DNA from: Alisma plantago-aquatica
Taxonomy: Eukaryota; Streptophyta; Magnoliopsida; Alismatales; Alismataceae
Assembly (NCBI GenBank): GCA_963693085.1
Contig: OY856410.1
Location: 566,652,406 to 566,716,405 of the forward strand
Direction of reading: 5' to 3'
Length of the DNA: 64,000 nucleotides
Positions within the stretch are counted from its first letter, which is position 1, and every line of letters starts with the position of its first letter. The notes under the pieces were generated by a model that worked only from the letters and a program-made list of their open reading frames with translations, was not told the origin of the DNA and searched no databases. The translations under genes were made by a program, and so were the position numbers. Below are positions 36,793 through 50,100 of the stretch, piece after piece.

Positions 36793-36926
36793 GGACTCTG
36801 ACAGCAACTACAGAATTAATTAACTAGTCGTTGCTAAAGCAACTAAAGTGTACCTAACGGCTAGTTAAGCACTTAGAACCCCCTAGAAAGTGTCTAGAAC
36901 GTCCTCAAGCACTTGTAGGTCATTCC

Positions 36927-36934
36927 TATAAATA
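36927..36934 (+). promoter_or_regulatory. LTR TATA box (element E)
   Basis: CTATAAATAG context, identical in the 3' LTR at 41806-41813. It is likely the core promoter of the element. Confidence 0.7.
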
Positions 36935-37715
36935 GGACATGCCTTAGGACACCTAAACTCACTAATCTACACTTGTGATACACTTGAGATTACACTTGCA
37001 ATTGTAAATTTGTTTTGAGAAATTGAGCAACACTTGCATTGGCTATTTTTCTCCTTGTTCTAATTTCTTGTCCTATAGGCTAGTATCTTCTATCCACAGC
37101 AATCACACTTCAATATACATTGGTTAGGAGATCTACACGCTTGATATAGGCAAATCAAGCCTTGTGCTTCAAAGGTTAAGTGTAATTTCCTTTTTCCTTC
37201 GTGTTCCTTTTATTCTTTGTATTCTCCTTGCTACTCCTAGGGTTGGAGGCTGCGGATTGGAGAAGGTTCTTCTCAGTGGAGAAGGTGGACTTCGGACTAC
37301 TTCAAGAAGGCTATTGCAACGGGAAGCTACTTCAAGAGGAAGGCTACTTCAAGGGGAAGCTTGAAGTTACTTCAAGAAGGCTGCTTCAAGGTTGGTGCAA
37401 TTACTTCTAGGTGAAGGCTATCTGAAGGGTTTGGTGAAAGAATTGTAATTTTATGTAAAGTCCTTGAGAGGTAATAAAATTTAATTCTTTCAAAATCCCG
37501 GTTGGGTAAGCAACCGGGTAGTGGACTGACTTCCTTAGTATTTGCTAAGGTTGGAACCACTCTAAATCCTTGTCCCCTTGTCCAATATTCTTGTGATTGG
37601 TTGTTTGAGTTAAATAATTATTAAATTAATTTAAAACCCTATTCACCCCCCCCTCTAGTGTTTTTTCAATTGGTATCAGAGCAGGCTTCAAGGAGCTCTA
37701 ATCGAGTCTTGAAGA

Positions 37716-38646
37716 ATGATGGGTGGTGGTGCCTACAACCACAAGCAAAAGAGCAGCTTGGAACAACCTTCAACAAGCTGTAATTGGTGCTTAGGAACAA
37801 GCCACACAACACTTGGTTGCCCATGGAGGTCAAAGAAGGAAAATACGCATAAAGAATGTCTTATTGCTACAATAAGTGAAGAAGAAGAAGAAGAAGAAGA
37901 ATAAGAAGAGGTAAGACGTTTTTATTTATCTAAAGAAGAGCTAGTTTCTAGTCTTGAAGAGACACATAATAAATATATCAAGTGCAAGAAGAAATTAAAG
38001 AAATCTAATAAAGAAAATGATGAGTTACATGCTAAGCTTCTTGCTCTTACATCTGAGAATGAAGATCTCAAAAAGGTTATTGAAGGTCATGATATTAAAC
38101 TAAAATCTGTAGAAGCAAATTGCAATCTTCTTCTCTAGAAAAGATAAACTTGCAAACTCAAGTAAATGATCTTCAAAAACAACCCGTCTTGTGTACACAT
38201 CTAGATTATGATACTATCGTGAAAGAAAGAGAGTCGTTATCATCTAATCTAGAACAAGCAAAGCTAAATATCAAGAAGAGAATGGATGAGATTGCTAAGT
38301 TACAACAAAAAGTTAGTAGTCTAAGTAATAATGGCATTCTTGATAAAATCTTAAATGATTCTTACCATCAAACTGGAAGGAGAGGACTAGGTTACAAGCC
38401 TAAAGGAAAATCTTATCAAAAACCTAGTTGGGGAAGAACACAAGTGCCAAAGAGTCAATCTATGTATGTACCTAAAGGCACAAATACATATGTACCCAAG
38501 AACAACCTAGAACAAAATCATAGAAAGAGATATGAGATTGATTCTATATGTTGTCACTACTGTTTGCGCCTTGGACACTATTCTTTTTCATGTCCCTACA
38601 AGAAAAAGGGTGTCGAGCTAGTATGGGTTCCAAAACCCCCAAACTA
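37716..38646 (+). pseudogene. gag: gag remnant of element E with two zinc knuckles
   Basis: The first frame (37716) has a CX2CX4HX4C knuckle at residues 22-35 (CNWCLGTSHTTLGC) followed by an acidic Glu run, then TAA at 37902. The frame goes on as a Lys/Glu/Leu-rich coiled-coil-like segment until about 38139. A shift near 38120 leads to a second frame with more heptad-like coil, a basic Lys/Gly linker and a second knuckle at residues 145-158 (CHYCLRLGHYSFSC). It ends in VWVPKPPN, like the region between gag and protease in some Copia elements. The N-terminal capsid domain is missing. Knuckles would bind RNA. One stop and one frameshift make it non-functional as it stands. Confidence 0.75.
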
Positions 38647-41126
38647 AATGAACAAAATTAAGTTGAGACATGACCAAGGACTCTAGTTGCATATTTCTAT
38701 GTCGATCTCAAATTAACATAATGGGATAACAAATTAATTCGAGTATTTAAAACTTCTAACTTGAAAATATACAATTATTTTAAATCTACAAAGACAAATC
38801 TTTGAAATTTTGCCTTAATTAGAGTTCTCAAAGCATAGATATTAAAATATAATTAGTTGAGATTTGATCTAAATATTACTTTGATATTCATATCTCAACT
38901 AAACTGAGTTTTCCAATTGCATAATTAAATTGAAAACGATCCATGATTTTAATTGAAAGCAATTACTGAAAACAGTTCTGAAACAGTACAGAACCTTTCT
39001 CGGTCGAGAAACTATCGACCGAGAGAACTGTCGGTCGAGAAATCGCCAACCAAGTAGGTTACTGATTTTCAGTCTGTAATAAATCTACTAAATAAGTTTT
39101 CAATTAATCTATTTGCTATCAATTTGTTATTAATGACAAATTTTACATGCAAAACAAGAATAAATTTTGGAGACCATCTTTGAAACAAGATATATTAATC
39201 TTTTGCATCATGAGTTAAGATAAACATTATGAATATGAAATCCTTAAACATGTTGCAAAAGTGTAATATGAAGACTGATCTTGAACAAACCTTACTCATT
39301 GATTGAAAAAGTTTATTAGGCATGATCAGTTATATAGCTTGTCTTAACATTGAAAACTTACGAACCTAAATGAGATTATTTTGGTTTATCCTCTAAATAG
39401 TTTAAAACTGAAAATTATGATTAGTTTAATCAAAAGAAATTACTTTTAATCATAATTCACATGGTTTTTCCTAAAGTATTTCTTGGTCTATCTATATAGG
39501 AACCATGTGTATTGAAATTTAGTTTAAATGATCATAATCATTGCAGTTATATGTTTTTATCTTGATCATTGTACTGTGGATATGCTTCTACTTTTCTATC
39601 ATAATTATTGTGCCATGATCATTGTGTTTCATTGGTTTGCCTAAAATAATCTTTGATCTATATATACAAACCATAAGTATACAATGTTTTCAAATGATCA
39701 TCGTAATTCAACTCATTACAAATAAATATGATGCTATCATTGGAAATATTATTTTTGCATAACTCTAAAACTCTATGAATATTGACATAATAGAAAATGA
39801 TTATTGTGTGCATGGCTTGTAATAAATGAATGGTGATGCTATGACAAGCTAAATAGTGTCTTTTAGAACAAGAATATAAATGTTTTATCTAGTTATTTGC
39901 AAAATCTTGACTTTAAGACATTAACCTTGCTTTCAAAGATACATGCTTCTAAAGAATCCTATGATTAATCTAAAGGAATTGAAATTTTTGCACCCATAGC
40001 AGAGCTTAAGAGACATCATTCAAAATGAACACAAAATAGTAATCAAGGATAAAAACTTCATTATGATGCCTATATTAAATTGTTAAAACGTCTTCATAAT
40101 AGATATCACTTAATGTGCTTCAAATTGATATCTATTTAAACTATCTGCAGAAATTATACTTCAAAAGGGAGTGGTCAAATATGAAATCTACAGAATTTGC
40201 CTCTTGGTTGAAATTAAAATTGACCCAGGGGCACTATTGTCGTAGTCAAGGTCGACCTAAAATAAGCTTGACACAATGCTTATTTGGACATCATTTTACT
40301 GCACTTAATCTTAGTATCTTGATTCAAAATGTGTTTATCATATTGAAAACATGAAGCTTTAATAAAAGGTCAAAATCAAATCTTAAAAATCAATTTGTGA
40401 CCTTAGAATACTCAAATTGTCTTAATTATAAGATTAAGGGGGAGCTCACAAAAACAAATTTGATTATTTGATTAAGAAGCTTACAAAACATTGTAAACAT
40501 CATTTGAAGCTTGTTATAACCTTAGTATTTTTACTTTTGGTTATGAAGAAATCTACAAATTTCATACATCTTGTTCTTAAAGGAATTCTCTAAACAAATT
40601 AGGGTTTAACATCCCGTGCATTTGGTTAGAGACATTTTTCATGTACTCTAAGATTAAAGGATTCTCATTTCATTTTCAGGGCCTAACATCCCTTGTAAAA
40701 TGGGTGAGAAATCAATACACATATGCCATAAACTTAAAATAAACTCATATCATTTCAAGGCTTAACATCCTTTGCAAATGATTGAGAAACAAATTGAGGC
40801 TAAATTTGAAAAAAATGGTTATATTAATCCCTTAGTATTTCAAACTAAATATCTTATAAGGGGGAGCATCAAATTATGAAATTAAGGGGGAGAAATAAAA
40901 GTCATACTTAATATTTATCTTGGTTATCTTTTTGAAATGACAAAGGGGGAGAAATAATATAAAATCAAAAACATAAAATAAAATGAGTTTCATAATATCT
41001 CAGCCAGCACCCACCTGTAAAACAAGAAAGGCTACAAAAGATAAACTTCAGGTATGAAACTCATATGATTTATATTTCCTTATTTTATATTTAGGAAATG
41101 TTTGTCATCTTCAAAAAGGGGGATAT
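38647..41126 (+). other. Noncoding interior of element E
   Basis: 2.5 kb of AT-rich DNA takes the place of pol. It contains one hairpin motif copy at 38998-39058, three degenerate repeats headed by TAACATCC near 40610, 40683 and 40764, and several polypurine-like tracts (about 40438, 40860, 40885, 40944) before the real one at 41113-41126. No domain is seen in the 79-residue frame at 40115. Confidence 0.65.
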
Positions 41127-42547
41127 TGTTGGCTAAATTGGACATTATGATAAATCCCTTTGTTTTGATGATGACAAACATTTCATTCTTGTCGATCTAA
41201 CGTGCTACTTGAGTGTTGCAGAGATAAGGTGGATGAAAAAGTATTGGGAAATCTATATGCTTGAATGCTTGTATTTTCATGAAATGTAATCAATTGTATA
41301 AACTTGTACAAATATATAATGTACAAGTACTTAAACATCATGTAAATCAAGTGTAAGATCTTCCCTAACTAAACACCACACTTAGATAGGTCATCCCCTT
41401 CAATATTGTCACATATGCACACTCACATACACACTTAGTGCTTTAATTGAAACATTGGAACAGGGTCAATCTCGGTCGACAAACTCCTCGACCGAGACCC
41501 TCTCAGTCGACAAACTTCTCGACCGAGAAAGACCCAAGTAGCCGTTAGACACAGCTGACAAGGTAGTTGGAAGTTGGAGATGAACGTTGTAAACACTTGA
41601 TCTAGAGAGCCTGTCGGTCGAAAAAATCTCGACTGAGTAGGTGTCTCGGTCGACAATTCCTCGACCGAGATGGACTCTGACAGCAACTGCAGAATTAATT
41701 AACTAGTCGTTGCTAAAGCAACTAAAGTGTACCTAACGGCTAGTTAAGCACTTAGAACCCCCTAGAAAGTGTCTAGAACATCCTTAAGCACTTGTAGGTC
41801 ATTCCTATAAATAGGACATGCCTTAGGACACCTAAACTCACTAATCTACACTTGTGATACACTTGAGATTACACTTGCAATTGTAAATCTATTTTGAGAA
41901 ATTGAGCAACACTTGCATTGGCTATTTTTCTCCTTGCTCTAATTTCGTGTCCTATAGGCTAGTATCTCCTATCCACAGCAATCATACTTCAATATACATT
42001 AGTTAGGAGATCTACACGCTTGATATAGGCAAATCAAGCCTTGTGCTTCAAAGGTTAAGTGTAATTTCCTTTTTCCTTCTTGTTCCTTTTATTCTTTGTA
42101 TTCTCCTTGCTACTCCTAGGGTTGGAGGTTGTGGATTGGAGAAGGTTCTTCTCAGTGGAGAAGGTGGACTTCGGACACTTCAAGAAGGCTGTTGCAACGG
42201 GAAGATACTTCAAGAGGAAGGCTACTTCAAGGGGAAGCTTGAAGTTACTTCAAGAAGGCTTCTTCAAGTTTGGTGCAATTACTTCTAGGTGAAGGTTGTC
42301 CGAAGGGTTTGGTGAAAGAATTTTAATTTTATGTAAAGTCCTTGCGAGGTAATAAAATTTAATTCTTTCAAAATCCCAGTTGGGTAAGCAACCGGGTAGT
42401 GGACTGACTTCCTTAGTATTTTCTAAGGTTGGAACCACTCTAAATCCTTGTCCCCTTGTCCAATATTCTTGTGATTGGTTGTTTGAGTTAAATAATTATT
42501 AAATTAATTTAAAACCCTATTCACCCCCCCCCTCTAGTGTTTTTTCA
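41127..42547 (+). repeat. 3' LTR of element E
   Basis: 1421 bp, same length as the 5' LTR. Differences are mostly transitions, with two single-base indels that cancel (one in CGGACTACTTC, one in the C run near the end). Confidence 0.93.
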
Positions 42548-42552
42548 GATAT

Positions 42553-43700
42553 AACACAGGCACACAACCCAAAAACCAAAGTACTTACACTACTCTAGGG
42601 ATACTAAATCACAAAGCATGCAAAATGTAGAGCCAAGTAAAAGATTGGTCATATAAATGAGATTGACATCACATAAATGGACAATATAAAACATTCACCA
42701 CAAAAGTGGGCAAAATTAGGGTTTTGTTTTACAATAAGGAACAACATGGTTTAAATTTCACAAACAAAGTCTCATCAAGATGTAAAGTGTAATTTAAATT
42801 TCCAACACATATCAAGAGTTCAAAGTCATTAAGATTAGACCCAAATAGGTAATCAAGATAACAAAGAGAAATTTCAATAATAAGATACCTCAAAGAGGCT
42901 CGAGAGAGATAAAGAAAGTGATTTCTCAATATGACTCATAGGGGATGCAACATACCTCACATGAAGTTTACATATGTCCAACGTCAAAACCTAATTACAT
43001 CTGAGTCCACAAGCAACCTATTAAAGGCATATATGAGATTAGGCTTAGGTTTACATTAATTGTGTATTTTTATTATTATTGAATTAGGTTATCAAAACTG
43101 CACCGTCTTGGAAATTATAGTTTTTGAGTTCATATCATATTTTAATTTATTTTAGGACTTATGTATTATTAGTTATGAATTTTACAATTTCAAACCAACT
43201 AGAAAATTCCATTAAAATCACATATTTCTTATATTTGACTTAGAGATGAAATAGTTAGTGTTTAGGTGCTTGGTTAGTTACCAAGAGGTCTCAAGTATAA
43301 TCCCCCATAATGACATGAATAGATACCATTGGATAGAGAATAAAAATTGATTTCAAAACATATTTCCTTTAATTTTTTGGATCTATAAATTGATCACTAT
43401 GAATTTCAAAAAAAAGACCAATCAGGAAAATCGTGAAACTTGTGTATTTAGTATTTATCCATTCCAATGAGATCTGGCCAACTGGTTGGGCCTATAGTAT
43501 GTCAAGCGCTCTGATCAACATGTTAAAAGAAAATAACAAGGTAGAGAAAAGATAGAAATACCCCTAACGATAATTAGTAAAACAAAACCCAAACTAAGTG
43601 CCTAAAGGGGATATCATGATAACAATTCTCAATTTCTCATTGCTCCTCCTCCAGCCAATATTAGGGCTAGTGAAAAGAGGGGTAAGCCAAGTTGTCTACC
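42553..43700 (-). repeat. Probable continuation of reverse A-family LTR after element E
   Basis: It follows the GATAT duplication of E. Weak reverse-strand resemblance to 21885-22500 is seen (AATATGTTTTGAAAT, GGCCAAC...TTGGGCC). No coding signal; the outer boundary is not identified. A small reverse frame at 43629-43871 lacks any domain. Confidence 0.35.
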
Positions 43701-44145
43701 ATCATGCTTTGAGTTTGGGGGATGATGGTTTTGCACCATCCATCCCCAGATGACCTCAAAGATCCATACAGGCCACTCTGAGATGTTCAAGAATTGAGGA
43801 ATGGGTCTCTGCCATGGCTGGTCACAAAGCCAAAGATGAAATGTGAATTTACATTTAAAAACATCAAACACAACTTCATAGGAGCAAAACTAAGACAAGT
43901 TAGCAAACCCAAAGCTGAATGGATCAGAAACTCCTTGAGACAATCCATGACCATCATTGCATAATAGATGATATGAAGATGAAGTTGGAATGTCGTGGTA
44001 TATTGAATTCCATTGGGTTCTAAAAAGCAGGGATGAAAGAGGAGATATAGGGGAAGCTTACTGTGGAAACAGTTGGGTTGAGATGCCTAGACAAGAATAC
44101 AAGGAAAGGAAAATATTGACGGTGCACTTCCTCTCTATGGTGGCA

Positions 44146-45998
44146 CACTACAACAAAATCAAGTATAGGTCAAGGTTGCTTGGTCAGGGTTAAAGGATCT
44201 GGCCAAATTATGCCTTTTTCTAAAGGCGTATCCCTGATTAATTATTTTTCTCTCCCTGATTAAGATAATTTTCTTGTCTTTTGACATGCCCTCCTCTCCA
44301 TTATACTCAGTTGTTGACTTTACCTTTTGTTGCATGACAAACCATCCAACCTTTCATTTTCACACAGACCCCACCAATACCCTAGCTTCCGACTTAGTCC
44401 TTTGCACCACATCCACCCCAACCCAGAGGCTAGCCACACTACTGGCTGAAACTCATAGATGTCATCGTTCATCATGTTAAGGCTACATCTATACATTCTC
44501 TTCCAAATAGATCGATGGATTGGTATGGTATTGTTCCCAGATTTTTATATTGAGATTTCATTTACTTGAATAGATTGTATGGCTCTGGAGTCTATCTATC
44601 TCTACACACAAACCATCGATGTGTGATGTGAAACTAGACTCTAAATTGTGTTATAGTAAGGCGGTAGCCAAGAAGACGATCAAGGAACTGCACATGTCAG
44701 TTTTCAACTTTTGGTAAACTCAGTGCATACATGTAGCATTAACTTAGTACATTTGTCGATCATCGTGAAGCTCAACTTATTATTTGGGGGAAAGTAATTT
44801 TCATTATTAATAAGTGCAAATAGATCTTTATCTTTCATCCCCATTTTCTCTAATTAGATTATGGCATCAATATTGGATTTTCTAGATTTCTTTTAATTTT
44901 AACCAAATGGGTATCTTTTCTTGGATGCTTAATTTGTTAATGTTAGCATACATGTACATATATCTACAGTGATTACTTCCCACTAACTTTATAGCCATTA
45001 AAATTTCTATTTTTTTAGCCATATCTTATTCTGCATTCACCTCTTCCCATACTCAATTATTTGACCATTATTTCTCCTATGTATGCATATTTGTAGGAGA
45101 TTGAATGTGTTGCTAATGTGTGCATGACAACTTATTATTCCACCTCTTCACGCACACATTAAACTTGGATAAAGTTAATAGGGAAGTAAATTGCTTGAAA
45201 TGAAGGGCATACTGATAAATATATCATATTGTACTTGTTTAAGTGGTGTTAGTGCAACATTACGTAGAAGTTTTCAACATTATGGTTGGTTTGTATAATG
45301 TAATTTATAAGAAGTTGATTCAAATTTTTAGTACAACAAAAGATGTTTACAATATTCGATAAGTTATAATAACAAACATAAATAATACAAACGTTCTAAC
45401 GGTTGAAGTAGTGGGGAAATAAAGTTAAAGCACATGAAGTAAATCTGCTTGAAAGATGGCCAAAGGATTGCTTTTAGTTTGAAACATATTCAATATAATA
45501 TAATATGAAAATTTATGTATATGAATTTGATATAAAATTGAGTCTAGCAGAGATGACTTAAATATTTGGGCGAACATTATGTCCCAGTCATGTATTTTGA
45601 TTGTAGACACCATTTGAAAATTGAATGAAATAGTATCATATTATAAGTTCTTTATTGTCATTTGATGAATGATGAGTGACTTCTTCTAGAGTCATTTTTT
45701 AAAATATACATGTATACAAAATGGAAATTCAAAAAAACAATGATAATTATTTTTATTGGCTAAGATAGGTCTTGGATACGGTGTACTTTGGGAGGGATAT
45801 AGATTTATTATTTTTTTTATTGGTTAGTATTTTGTGACTATTAGTCAGGGATAGGACCTAGACAACTAGTATTGGTCACCAAGCTTTTGTCGAGGGTACG
45901 TTAGTTAGGGATTGGCCCTGACCATCACCTTTTGGTCAGGTATTCACTTGTATTGGTCAGGGATTTGTCCTTCATCTTTAGTAACTTTTGTAGTAGTG
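44146..45998. mobile_element. CACTA-like DNA transposon, non-autonomous
   Basis: The left end reads CACTACAACAAAATCAAG and the right end, read in reverse, CACTACTACAAAAGTTAC, so 12 of the first 13 bases agree. Subterminal copies of GGTCAGGG(A/T)T and its reverse complement lie near both ends (about 44177, 45845, 45906, 45931 and 45956). The interior is AT-rich with no transposase frame. The 3-bp flanks (GCA on the left, ATA on the right) do not match, which lowers confidence; the duplication may have decayed. Confidence 0.6.
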
Positions 45999-47078
45999 AT
46001 AGCACAATGTAAACTACATCCAATCAATAGTAGATAAGGGTCCCACAAGGGTTGGGGTAATTTTTGGGTAGTTGTATAGAGGTTATGCTTCATATGGGGG
46101 GTCTAGGAACTTGGGATAGCAAGGGGGTTTGTGTCACTTTTGGGTATTTCCAAAATAGGGAAAAATATCGAATGAAGAAGGTCTTTATGGTTGCAGAATC
46201 TCCTCACTATTTCATAGCAATAAAAATCTTGAAGAATGGTAGATAGTGGAGGGAGAAAAACCGGTGAGAAAATCATTGTTGTCCAGGGGCACTTGTTCAT
46301 GCACGTGCCCATCTATGACTCCGGCTAGGATATGATAGGTAAGCTACACAATTGCGATCGGACAACTGACAGAAAAGTTGAACTAAAAAATAAAATTGGA
46401 AAAGCCAGCGTGATCGATAAATCAAGGAGACTTTAGGAAAGTAGGTTATATTAACCCATTATATGATATTTATTCATATTTCCTTTTCTATTCAAGGGCT
46501 CAAACAAGGTTCAAATAAAGCAAAAGCTGGCACATTTTCTAATTAAGACATGTAAAATCTGATTTTTTTCATTGATTTTCACTTTTGGGATTGCACATTA
46601 TTTTATTTGATATTTTAGATGTCAACTTATATTTTCCTTGCTAAAAGATATTTAGGCATGTATGATTATTGTTTTAATGTGAAACTAGGCACCCAAGCTA
46701 ATTTGGACTAAGGAATTTGTTTTTTTCCAGTATATTTCACTTTTCAAATTTTATTTGATGAATTATGGAACCATTAGGATTTTTCTCTCACTGAAATTAT
46801 ATTTATCAAAATATTATATCAACATTCACTTAATTGAGTCATATGGTCTTCAATTCTCTTCCCAAGCATATTACTTTATATTATTATCCACAAATTTCCA
46901 TACTTTACTTATTACACATATTTAATCCATTAAATCAATATTTATTTTAGATCATAACATATTATCTATATTTATGGTCATGGGAACAACAATTGTTATC
47001 CCAAAGACCATTTTATCTCTTATCAAACATATTTTAGCCATTGTTTACATGTTATTTAGCAAAAAGGAACATATGTGA
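45999..47078. other. Noncoding, no gene seen
   Basis: AT-rich sequence between the CACTA-like element and the LINE. Short frames at 46064-46312 overlap on both strands and show no domain. Confidence 0.4.
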
Positions 47079-47147
47079 CATATTTAATGAATCTTTTTTT
47101 AGGAAGGACAGAGGATCCTATGATTGGGATCCCCCGTCATCTATTAG

Positions 47148-50100
47148 CTAACCCACGTCATGCATGGCAAGGTTTTCAATACATGAAAAAAACAACTGGA
47201 TGAAAGCAAAACTATCTACTTGCCCTCGTCGTGCCATAGTGGCAGTTTCATGGGCAACTTTGTTACATACCCGACTAACAAAAGAAATACTACAGAAAGA
47301 AAAAATTTGTTGCAAGGTAGCTATATCCTCAGTAAGGATTCCCAAATAGTCCCTCCTTCTGGTGGTTTCTCCACATGCCTGGAGGACCTCAAGGGAGTAT
47401 GTTTCCACCTCTATATGCTTTGTGCCATGGCTGCTCACCCATTGTAGTGGTGTCCTCAGAGCAATGGCTTCTGCTATTGCTATCCCTGTGCCATTACAAA
47501 TCTTTTCTCCCACAACACCTCTCAGTCTGCCTTTGCTATCTCTCAGCACCATCCCTATCGTCGTCGTTCCATCATCCCCACATGATGCGTCCACATTGAG
47601 CTTTAATCTCCCTTGTGTTGGCCTATTCCATCTTTGCTTGACGTTGCTGCCCAGATGGGCGTTGCTGCATTGCAAACCATTTTGCTCTCCCCTTCCCTGC
47701 TTAATCATGGCTAAAGCTATTCGGAGAAGGAAACCGTTGTGCACCTCGCCATCGTAGAAGACACACATATTGCGCCCCCTCCAGACAGACCACGTGGCTG
47801 CAACAATCATGTCTTTATCCTCTTTATCCAGTGTCGTCCCCATGGTAACGTTGATGTCCTCATCCTTATAATCATCCACCCATCTTTGTATGCCTTGGTC
47901 CATTAGTTCCCAGCATTCTGTCACGTTCGGAAAGTAGAAGAGCATATGAGGAATAGACTCCTTCTCTGACATGCAGAGTTGGCACAGTCCCTCCTCAATG
48001 TAGTGGCGGTCAAACAGCCTGCCCTTTGTTGCTAGACCTCCAATACAAACTCTCCATAGAAAATGTGCAACTTTGGGTGCCCAACCTACTCTCCAAATGT
48101 GGCACCACAAACCTTCTTCTTGTTGATTTGTGTGTTGCCGAGCTTCCTCCCTCCCTAGCATTCCAAGCCAATACGCAGATCGGACTGTAAACACTCCTTT
48201 CTTGGCAGGCCACCAAGACCATGTGTCACACTGGTGTCGTATACTGAGTGGGATAGCACTTATCCTCTCCACGTATGATGTTGGGAAACATTCCTCTAGT
48301 CTTGCTTTGTTCCATCACTTCCCATCTGAGCTCATAAGGTCATTCACCTTGACGTAGGATATTTCCTCCACATTTTTTAACCGTGTAAGGTATCTTGCTC
48401 TCTTGGCAGCCATGTGTCCTCCCAGATGTTGACATATTTTCCATTGACTATCCTCCATTCCATCCCTTCCTTGAGTAGTTCTTTCGCTCCCCATAGACTT
48501 CTACATGTGTAGCTGGGATTGTAGCCTCTTCTTGCTTCCCAAATTGATGTTCTTGGAAAGTATCTAGCCTTCAACACTTTATTGACTAGGGAGTCCGGGT
48601 TCACAACTAATCTACATAGTTGTTTTGCTAGAAGAGCTTGGTTAAAGATGTGAAAGTTTCTAAAACCAAGTCCTCCCAGTCTTTTTGGCTTGCACATATT
48701 AGACCAGCTCATCCATGCTACCTTCCTCTCGTTCCCTTTTGCCCCCACTAAAACCTTGCTATTATGCTTTAGATCTCATCTAGAGTGCCTGTTGGAATCT
48801 AGAAAATGCTCATCGCATAAGTCGAAATCGCTTGTGCCACTACCTTTATAAGGACCTCCCTCCCTGGTTTAGACAACAACTTCTCTGGCCATCCTTGTAG
48901 TTTTTTCCATATTCTCTCCTTTATGAAGCTGAAAATGTGTTTCTTTGACCTCCCCATTGTCATTGGTAGGCCTAGATATTTTGCATACCGGTCAACCTCC
49001 TTTACTTTCAGCAGCCCCTTAAGCTCTTCCCTCTTTACTGCAGTCATCCCTTTGCTGAACACTACCTCAGTCTTAGATAAATTAATCTATTTCCTAGATG
49101 CATGTTCGTACTAGCTGATAATTTCAGCTATCTTCAAGCATTCTGACGAGGTTGCTCTAGTAAAGCAGATGTTGTCGTCTGCAAAGAAAAGGTGAGAAAT
49201 ATGTGGTGCCCCCCTACACAGCATGATACCATGTATGAGGTTGTCACGTGTCGCACAGCCTACCATAGTAGAAAAAGCTTCAGCGCATAAAATAAAGATA
49301 TAGGAGGAGAGAGGGTCACCCTAGCAAAGTCCTCGTGATGGTTTTGTTCTCCTAGTCTGGTCTCCATTCATGGCAAACATGTGCTGGACAGATGTGATGC
49401 AGTCCTGAACTTTATCCCTCCATTTCACCCCAAAACCCATTATCTTCATGACATGGCTGAGAAAACTCCATTCAACTCGATCGTAAGCTTTGGACATGTC
49501 CAATTTCATAGCGAGGCTGCCTTTCTTTTTTCCTTTGTCCCTTTTCATCGCATGGAAAAGTTCATACACGATGAGAGCATTATCCATAATCAGTCTCCCA
49601 GAATAAAGGCACTCTAATTTTCCGAGATGATGCTATCCATGAAAGGTTTCAATCTATTCGTCATCACCTTTGAAGCGATCTTGTACAACACGTTGCAAAG
49701 ATTGATAGGTATGAATTCCCCTACTATTTTTTGGTTTTTCACTTTTTGGGATGATCACCACCAGTGTGTCATTTATGTCCTCCATGCTTCTTTCACGTTT
49801 CCACCATCCCTTGATGTAGTTTGCCACATCCCGGCCCACAATGTTCCAGTATTTTTGGTAGAACATAGCCTTCAGTCTGTCTGGTCCCGGAGCCTTATTT
49901 GGGTGCATCTGTTTGAGGGCTGCCCATATTTCTTCATCAGTGATATCTCTTTCAAGATCTTCATTTTGTGTTTCATCTATCAACCTCCTGATTCCTACTG
50001 TTGCTTGTTCAAACCCCGAAGGATTACTAGTATGGAAAAGTTGGGAGAAAATCTGGAAATAATAGCTGTAATATCCTCTTCATCTGTTCTAAACACACCC

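Larger units (their letters stand above)
36248..37668 (+). repeat. 5' LTR of element E
   Basis: TGTTGGCTAAATTGG to GTTTTTTCA. It contains inverted pairs built on CTCGGTCGAC and GTCGACCGAG-like arms at about 36588-36660 and 36742-36792, and a TATAAATA box at 36927-36934. Confidence 0.93.
36248..42547 (+). mobile_element. Copia-type LTR element E, gag-only (non-autonomous)
   Basis: 6300 bp, with two LTRs of exactly 1421 bp each and target duplications GATAT at 36243-36247 and 42548-42552. It has an iMet primer site at 37671-37682 and a polypurine tract AAAAAGGGGGATA ending at 41126. The interior encodes only a gag remnant with two CCHC knuckles; protease, integrase, RT and RNase H are absent. 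By hand count the LTRs differ at about 44 positions (near 3%), so insertion is recent compared with the surroundings. The LTR and primer layout fit Copia better than gypsy, but with no pol the superfamily is inferred. Confidence 0.88.

Noticed and set aside
38120..38646. Host coiled-coil zinc-knuckle protein gene
   Set aside because: It sits between a primer site and polypurine tract of an LTR element with target duplications, so it is a gag remnant.
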